From positions 20,774,481 to 20,838,480 of the forward strand of contig OY821746.1 in the NCBI GenBank assembly GCA_963682055.1: a stretch of DNA of 64,000 nt. The letters are read 5' to 3'. The notes below the pieces were generated by a model. It saw only the letters and a program-made list of their open reading frames with translations, made no database searches and was not told where the DNA came from. Below are positions 56,893-64,000 of the stretch, piece by piece. This DNA is from Primula veris. Taxonomy: Eukaryota; Streptophyta; Magnoliopsida; Ericales; Primulaceae. A program made the translations under genes and the position numbers. Numbering within the stretch: the stretch's first letter is position 1; each line of letters starts with the position of its first letter.

Positions 56893-59800
56893 ATGGTAAT
56901 GAGAAAACTTGGAAAATATGAGGTTGGGAGAACTATCGGTGAGGGGACTTTTGCGAAGGTTAAGTTTGCGAGAAACGTAGACACGGGTCAGAGTGTTGCA
57001 ATCAAGGTCATGGCCAAGAGCACCATACTCAAGCACAGGATGGTTAATCAGGTGCTTGATTTATACAAACTTGCTTATTATTTTTGTTTGAGGATTTAAC
57101 TTACATATTTTAATAATCAGGTGTTCAAATTTGTATACCTTTCTGCTAATTTTTTTGGATTTGAACTTGCCTGTCTTGATATTTATTCCTACTTGCTCGC
57201 CTGAAACTAGTATCTGAGTTTGATTAACTTAAATGTTTTTTCATCTAATAAGCAAAATTTAATTTACAACTTGTTAACTTATATAAACATAAAATCTTAG
57301 GGTTCAAGATACGATAAACAAGAAAATGTCAGATCACGTGCTGTAAAATATGGTTTGATTAGGCTGGTATTCTCTAAATCCTCTACGAGACTGTAATTAT
57401 TTTGTAATTATCATGCAGACCACCTTCCTTTGTTTTTTACTTTCCGTTCTCTGTTAATTCCTGTTGTTAGTGCTCCTTGATTAGAAAAGTCTTTAGATTA
57501 AATAATTTGATATATTTAGCAATTTCTTTTGACTTTTTTACAACCACTTTTTCTAATCAGACCCTTGATATAGTGAGGGATAAGATCTAAATTTTAGCTT
57601 GTTTCATCGATGTTCTTGTCTTGCCGTATTTGCTATTGAAGGCTACTTTATTATTTTGGTTTCTTGAGGTCTTCTTTGATAACTGACTCTGTAATGTAAC
57701 AGTTTATAACTGAAATAGTTGAGTTTTTAAGTAATGATATCCCGTCAAAAGAATGAAATGAACAATGGGAAAGAAAAAAAATCCCAATTCACTTCGGAAA
57801 GGTTTATCTTCTTCCCAATCCCACAATTACTGCTAAAAAAAAACTGTTTCTGCAACTTGTGGAAACTTATTTTTTTGCAATCTTGCATTCCCACTGATGC
57901 ATGTTTTGATGTTGGTGCTTTCCTTTTCTTATATGGAAATACCTGTAACATGAAATTGTGAGTACCACCAAAATATTATATGGTCCTGGTCCATCCTTAA
58001 ATTTAGTGGAATAAGCCAATGAAATTTTGACATTTCATTTTCATGGTAGGCCCATAAGGGTTCTCCAATCTTCATTTGGTTTTTAATTGGTTGGCCTCAC
58101 TATTTTTAGTAGTCCAGGCCGACACAATATTACTTGTAAGTACCATATTTAATTGTTTAACAAATTTTGATGAGATTTTTTTCTCTGTTAGACAGGCTCT
58201 AGTTTATTTATTCTATGGAATATTAAGGATGTCCTCCCATGGAGTGTAAACGAAGTCTAATAACATTATCCAATTACATTCTTAGCATTGTTAACGAGTA
58301 GTACAAAAATTAGAATGTTGAGAATGTTATTAATATCGTAAGTTTCTTTGACTTGATTTGCAGATAAAGAGAGAGATATCGATAATGAAGATAGTCAGAC
58401 ATCCCTTCATAGTCAGACTCCACGAGGCATGTCATAAATCTATCATTTACTATATTAAGATGATCCAAAGGTGGACTCTGTAACTTTATGTTATGCTTCT
58501 TATTTTATAACGGATCCAAGTATCCAGCCTCTTTGGTTTACTGATATCTGTACCTAATTCCTGTTACTATTTTTGTCGTTTTTGGGCTTTTAGGTTTTGG
58601 CTAGCCAGACAAAGATATATATAGTCTTAGAGTTCGTCATTGGAGGAGAACTCTATGATAAAATTGTAAGAGATACACTTTTCTTGTTTACAAGGAGAAT
58701 GCAGTCTTTAATTTACTCTTTTATACTGTACTGTAGATTTGAGGCCATTTTATATTTGTTGCCACACATTTGTGTGCGATTTTCTTCCTTCAATTTGGGT
58801 TAGTTTGGGTATGAGGTGGGTTTGTTTTTAAGGCATAAAGCTGTAACCTGGTGAAATTAATAATCTATTAAAAAATGAGAATTTATCGATAGTATAGTTG
58901 AAATGCTTGTGCGTTTTATTGCTTTTCGGCTGATTTTGTTCAGCACGTATAAATCCAGAAACCAGGATAGATATCGCAATGGGCTCATTTATTTGTTCTT
59001 ATGCAAACATGCTTCCTCTAGGCCTTAGAGACACATGTTTTTAGGCTTAAAACATAGTGGGCTTTTTGTATGAAATTTGTCACCTTAAGCAACATGTGTG
59101 TAGTAGGATTTAAGTAATAATTTGTTGTCATAAGACTCACAAGAGAACAGTGTTTCTTATCTGTTAATGCACTCGTGCTTAAATATTGACAAAGTTTACC
59201 TTTATATGAATCTTGAGTTCTGATATTAAAAAAAATTAACTGCGGTTTATCGAGGACAGGTTTATAAGTATATTAAACCATGCAGTTTTAAGGTTAAACT
59301 TATTGGAACAATCTACTTATGGAGCTTATTAACCATTTTTTTTTACTCAAAACATTTAACATTACTCTGTACTTGCTTTCTTTTTGTTCTTACCAAGGTC
59401 CATCAAGGGAGACTTACTGAAAATGAATCCAGGCGCTACTTTCAACAGCTTATAAACGCAGTTACTCATTGTCACAGTAAAGGTGTTTACCACAGGGACC
59501 TGAAGGTAATTTCATGGTTGATATTAGTTCTCATATAGCTATTCCCTTTACTGGATTTGTTGAGCTGTTACTTGGTCTTTGTTTCTTTTGAGATTTCCAG
59601 CCTGAAAATCTTCTTCTAGATTCTCGTGGTAACTTAAAGGTTTCTGATTTCGGATTGAGTGCATTGCCACATCAGGTAAGCTGGTCAATGTTTTAATTGC
59701 CTGATATACACCAAGGAGTATTTAAATGATTTTTTATTTTATTTATATTTTCAGTTTAGTTCTTTTTTTTACTGAATCAACTTGCAGGGAGTTGACCTTC

Positions 59801-60008
59801 TTCACACTACCTGTGGCACACCAAATTATGTTGCACCAGAGGTACATTCTTTAAGATACCATGGACTTGTTTATTGTCCATTTGTTTTTTCATACATCTA
59901 ATTCTTCATTCCTGAGGAGTCATCTTTTTATATATAAATGGTGGGGAAAACCCACATTACCCACATTTTTATTTATTGATGATAATGAAAATACAAATGC
60001 GGGGAAAC

Positions 60009-60092
<84 letters not shown>

Positions 60093-63000
60093 AGCATCAC
60101 CATTAGTGACACTAAGAGTACAAAAAAAGAGAAATAAAGAAGTAATAAGCGAAGCTTTACAACTTGATTGACTTGTCCTCTAAATGAACTTACTGCAATA
60201 CTTAAGAGCATGTAGGGGTTGTCAAAGCTCATAGACTTCCTAGTAAACGGCCTGGTTGAAGGAAAAATAGGAACATTGTATAAATGAGAACATTGTATAA
60301 ATGGAAGGGCTAATTTATTGGGAAGGACTGATACTCCCAACTAGGAGGATGTGGGTTCAATCCTCATGGAGTAGGCGTAAAACATTAGATCCCTTCTTTA
60401 TCTTCTCTAAAATAATTGAAAAAGATGAAAAAAAGTTAACACACTCCCCCTTGTGGGCCAACTGAATCAAAGACCTGACGAAGCCATTCTGTTCTTATTG
60501 CATTATTTGTTAATCTTCCTTCTAACAGAAAAAAAAGCATTGTGACTACATTTCTAAACTATCTGATGTTTATTGTCTTCTGCCATTTGAATCTTTACAA
60601 ACGACAAAATAGGTTTTAGGTGGTGGGGGTTATGATGGTGCTGCAGCTGATGTGTGGTCGTGCGGAGTCATACTTTTTGTTTTAATGGCAGGATATCTTC
60701 CCTTTAATGAGATAGACCTTCCAACACTGTATAAAAAGGTTAGTTGCACTTAATATTTATGCCTTCTACTGAATGATTTCTTATTTGAATTAAAAATTTA
60801 TTCCATGTTGTTTTGCAAGCAGTTTTGGCGTGTATAACAAATTCAAAATATTGATCTTGTGTTTCAGGTAAATGGAGCAGAATTTACATGTCCGTTGTGG
60901 TTTTCACCTCGTTTAAAGTTGTTGATACACAAGATACTTGATCCTAACCCCGGAACGGTGAGTAAATCAATCAGCAGGCTGGCTATATTGTGATGAGTAT
61001 ACTTGTCCCGATATGTTCAAGGTTCAAGGATAGAATCCATGAGCGTGCTCATTCTTGACCATGTTTGATCAAAAAACCCATGTTATGTGGATTTTTTGGT
61101 TTGATGGTCAATATGAAGATATTGATAGTTTTATATCATGTTTGTAGCGTTTATGCAATTGAGTGAGCGTTAACTTCACACTTTCTGTGTGCTGTCTACT
61201 GACAGGAATGAAAAATAAATTACGCTGGTCTGATCTGTAAGTCAATGTATATGTTGGTAGTTTATAAAACATAATTGGATAAAATAACACATTAGGTAAT
61301 ATAAATATACTTATCGAATAGAATGAAGCTTTTAAATGGTGGATGCCTTTTCCCATAACTGTTTCTGTGCATCTTTTAAGCACCGAGACATTTTAGAGTA
61401 ATTTTTTCTAAAAGGAATACTAGTATGGTTTCATTTGGAAATAAATCTGTTGCGTGATTGTTTCCTACTTATATTCGTAATTTGTTACTTAATAATCATG
61501 TAAGATATGTTCGAAAAAATCTACTATTCCATGGTAGTAACAGCTCGATATTCATGCAGCGAATTAAGATTGATGGGATCAGGAATGACCCGTGGTTCAA
61601 AAAGAACTATATGCCTGTCGAGTATGGGGAAGATGAAGAAGTGAATTTGGATGATGTTTGTGCAGTATTTGATGATATTAAGGTAGAACCTTAATTTTTT
61701 ATTTCCACTCTTTTATAGTCAGATGCCAATTTATCGACAGCTACATTTTGAGGTTCCTCATGATGGATTGATGCTTCTCTGGTTTATTATGTATTTCTGG
61801 TTTTTGATTTTCTGCAGGATCAGTTTGTTAGTGAACAATCTGGATTTAAGAATAAGGGGTTTAGTGAACAATCTGGATTCAAGAATAACAGGCTTAGTGA
61901 ACAATCTGGATTAGAGAATAACGGGCCTTTGATAATGAATGCTTTCGAGATGATCACTCTCTCCCAAGGTCTGAATCTATCAGCCTTGTTTGACAGACGC
62001 CAGGTAACTTTATTCTTGCATATGGTCAGTCTATGTAGTAAATTTCATTTGTATTAGATTAAGTTTTGTTGTTTGGAGATAATTAAAGAAAAAATTTCCT
62101 TGTTTGTATTTACAAAATAAAAATTCCATTAGTGATGATCCAAGATCAAAGAGCTTGACAGAACCACTTTTATCTGCTCAAAACACAGGTTTATTGACAA
62201 GACCATGTGTATATTATACGATGAAACACCTTAAAGCCACATACAACTATTATTTTCGTCTTCTGATATTTTTCCTAGATTTGAATTTAGAGTACTTGAA
62301 CTGTTTTGTCGTTGACTTTCTGCAATTTCTTGGGCTCGATAGTTAAGCTTTTTGCATAGTCTATGCATAGATTCCAGGCACAGGAAGTTGCTGCTGGAGG
62401 ACTTGCTTGTAATACTAATGGAATGAAATTCAATGACATACAGATCTAAGAGAATTATATGCTTGTTTTCTTGGAATGCGAATCTTAAGGTTTGGTTTTG
62501 AGGTTGTTTTGGGACAATTTGTTTAGTCAAAAGGGTCATGGCAATATCTCGAAAAGTACAATTACTTTTTATTTTTTCGGTTTACTGTTGTGATAAAAAC
62601 TCATTGAATGCATTTCCTGTTGGTTCTTCAAAATGGCTTTTCTCATAATCCCTTCTTTTATACTAATCAATTTATCATCTTTGACAGGACTATGTAAAGC
62701 GGCAAACTCGTTTTGTTTCTCGACAACCAGCTCACGTTATAATTTCATCTGTTGAAGCTACTGCGGAAGCAATGGGCCTCAAAGTCCATACCCGAAATTA
62801 CAAGGTAAAAGTCTTGAGCTAATATTTCCCATGGGTAATGGCATGCATATAACAAAACCTTGTACCAAGATGACGTGTCGGCAGTATTTTGATAACATTG
62901 TACTTATATGCTATCTTTCATGTGATAATGCTCAAGGTTAGTGATGCTTAAAAAAGGTTGTTTCAAAGAAGGCGTTTTAACTTTTAACTTGATATCAGAG

Positions 63001-63356
63001 TATGAAATGACCAAGTGGCTTTTTGTTAGGCAATGCAGAGCTGGATATTTTCTGTACTGGTTTTTGGTAGAATATTTTGTTTTTGTTTTGCTTTTGTGGA
63101 TTAATTCTATCTGCGATGGTGTTGTGTGCAGACGAGACTTGAAGGAATATCCGGAAATACGGCAGGACAATTATCTGTTGTATTGGAAGTAAGTATAAAA
63201 GTTCAAGTGTTTTTCATTAATTGACATGTAAATTTGTCATTGTAAAAAAAATACATATTCATTTTGATACTTTTTATTCAGGTATACGAGGTGGCTCCAT
63301 CACTCTTTATGGTAGATGTTCGTAAGGCTGCTGGGGACACTCTCGAGTACCACAAG
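56893..63356 (+). CDS. CIPK24: CBL-interacting protein kinase 24 (SOS2), 3' end outside the window
   Basis: Ser/Thr kinase that, with the calcium sensor CBL4/SOS3, activates the plasma-membrane Na+/H+ antiporter SOS1 in salt tolerance. Thirteen in-phase exons (435 residues): 56893-57051, 58364-58426, 58594-58665, 59398-59505, 59601-59675, 59788-59841, 60613-60738, 60868-60957, 61560-61682, 61818-62003, 62688-62804, 63132-63188, 63282-63356. The kinase domain has [11 protein letters not shown], the catalytic Lys in [21 protein letters not shown] to APE with HTTCGTPNY, and [10 protein letters not shown]. The NAF/FISL motif is [18 protein letters not shown]; the phosphatase-binding region (RQTRFVSR) follows. 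[20 protein letters not shown] and SALFDRRQ fit CIPK24 better than CIPK3/9/23. Exon 2 ends with a GC donor. The linker has a triple repeat. One last exon of about 30 codons is expected to the right. Confidence 0.95.
60011..60088. repeat. Compound microsatellite C(31)(AC)n in CIPK24 intron 6
   Basis: A run of 31 C is followed by about 24 AC units, within the intron between 59842 and 60612. It creates spurious Pro- and Val/Cys-rich frames on both strands. Confidence 0.95.
61830..61916 (+). repeat. In-frame triple repeat in CIPK24 exon 10
   Basis: Three 36-nt copies encoding [22 protein letters not shown] and [11 protein letters not shown], between the kinase domain and the NAF motif. The nucleotide copies (AGTGAACAATCTGGATT) are almost identical, so the expansion is young. 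Confidence 0.85.
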
Positions 63357-64000
63357 GTAAAGTGTAGCTGTACATTTTTTTACTTATGAGTACCTCACAT
63401 GCTTTTCTTTTCGGTAATTATTTTACTAACCGAAGAAGAGTTGAAGACAGTATCTGGCGAAAATATTCCTTGCTGGTCTTCCATAGCTAGTACCCTAGTA
63501 CAATGAGGTTGTAATTACTACGAAGATCTCATTATTATAATCATATTTAGACATAAATGGATTTTTGTGCCTTGATTCAATAAATGGTTATATCTAAATA
63601 TTAAGAGGCGGCCCAGATGCAAGTGGTTCAATGGGTGGAAGCTTACCGGTTCTGCCTACAAATATGACACATATAGTCTCCATGGTTATTATCATTGGAT
63701 CGTATTGTGAGGTGGTGATTTTAATATATTTATTGGAAGCCGCTGGTAATTAAAAAGTACAACTTCTCAAACCATATAGTTCAGGGTGGAAGTTTTACTT
63801 GGACAACTAATCTCAATTGACATCCATACCAAAATAAAGTTTTGGTGAGATGCTTAAACTTTAAAATTTAAACGGTGGGCGTCTTCTTCAGAAAACTAAA
63901 AATAATTAGCCAAAAGTTTATTTGCTTTAACTTAGAACCTCTTTTGCCATTTGTATAGAGTACAACAACAATAAGACCCTTGACATGCCATCACCAATCG
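63357..64000 (+). other. CIPK24 last intron (to the window edge)
   Basis: Begins with the donor GTAAAG. No exon matching the expected CIPK24 C-terminus is visible before the edge. Confidence 0.6.

Noticed and set aside
59861..60340. Pro-rich plus frame and Val/Cys/Gly-rich minus frame in CIPK24 intron 6
   Set aside because: Translations of the C31(AC)n microsatellite.
1..64000. tRNA, rRNA or other structured RNA genes
   Set aside because: No cloverleaf with A/B boxes or rRNA core motif was recognised by eye. A tRNAscan or Rfam run would be decisive.

Overview
This is AT-rich nuclear DNA from a flowering plant, most likely a eudicot. It contains multi-exon genes with GT-AG introns, a plant-type CIPK kinase, a phytoene-synthase-like gene, a plant methyl-CpG-binding exon, Stowaway and Tourist-like MITEs, and a large Ty3/gypsy element of the Tat lineage. 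Nothing in the sequence fixes the species. Four host genes can be supported; most of the rest is transposon-derived.

Layout. At 1-2.64 kb, the first exon of a minus-strand methyl-CpG-binding-domain gene (MBD10/11 type) runs off the left edge, and its intron carries a tandem array of about 91 bp. At 2.7-14.5 kb there are no genes: two related solo LTRs with perfect 5-bp target duplications, one reverse-oriented LTR-like block, MITE copies and minisatellites. At 14.5-24.6 kb lies a gene for mitochondrial ribosomal protein bL28m, with two coding exons and an 8-kb intron. Its leader/exon-1 region was copied several times (two dead exon-1 copies plus scraps), and a 1.2-kb foldback element sits in the leader of the intact copy. 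At 24.6-28.5 kb there are dispersed repeats only.

At 28.57-45.13 kb there is a 16.6-kb Tat-type LTR retrotransposon, with both LTRs, a near-perfect target duplication and a recognisable empty site. Its sense strand carries a gag-pol decayed by stops and frameshifts (PR, RT, RNase H, a second RNase H, integrase). More than half of its length is an antisense array of at least eight gene-like units. One is a spliced gene encoding a 694-residue protein; seven encode small coiled-coil proteins, several with their own TATA-like box and some with an AATAAA.

At 46.54-53.17 kb an uninterrupted five-exon phytoene-synthase-like gene (386 aa) keeps both DxxxD motifs but has lost other conserved active-site residues; a LINE-type tail sits in its first intron. 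At 53.2-56.9 kb there are clustered MITEs. At 56.89 kb to the right edge, thirteen exons of CIPK24/SOS2, the salt-tolerance kinase, are present; the last exon lies outside.

The host genes are functionally unrelated: mitochondrial translation, methyl-DNA reading, carotenoid-type prenyl chemistry and Na+ homeostasis. The most unusual features are the antisense cassette array in the retrotransposon, the altered phytoene-synthase paralogue and the repeated copying of the bL28m first exon. Exon limits were set by hand from splice signals, reading phase and family knowledge; no search was run.
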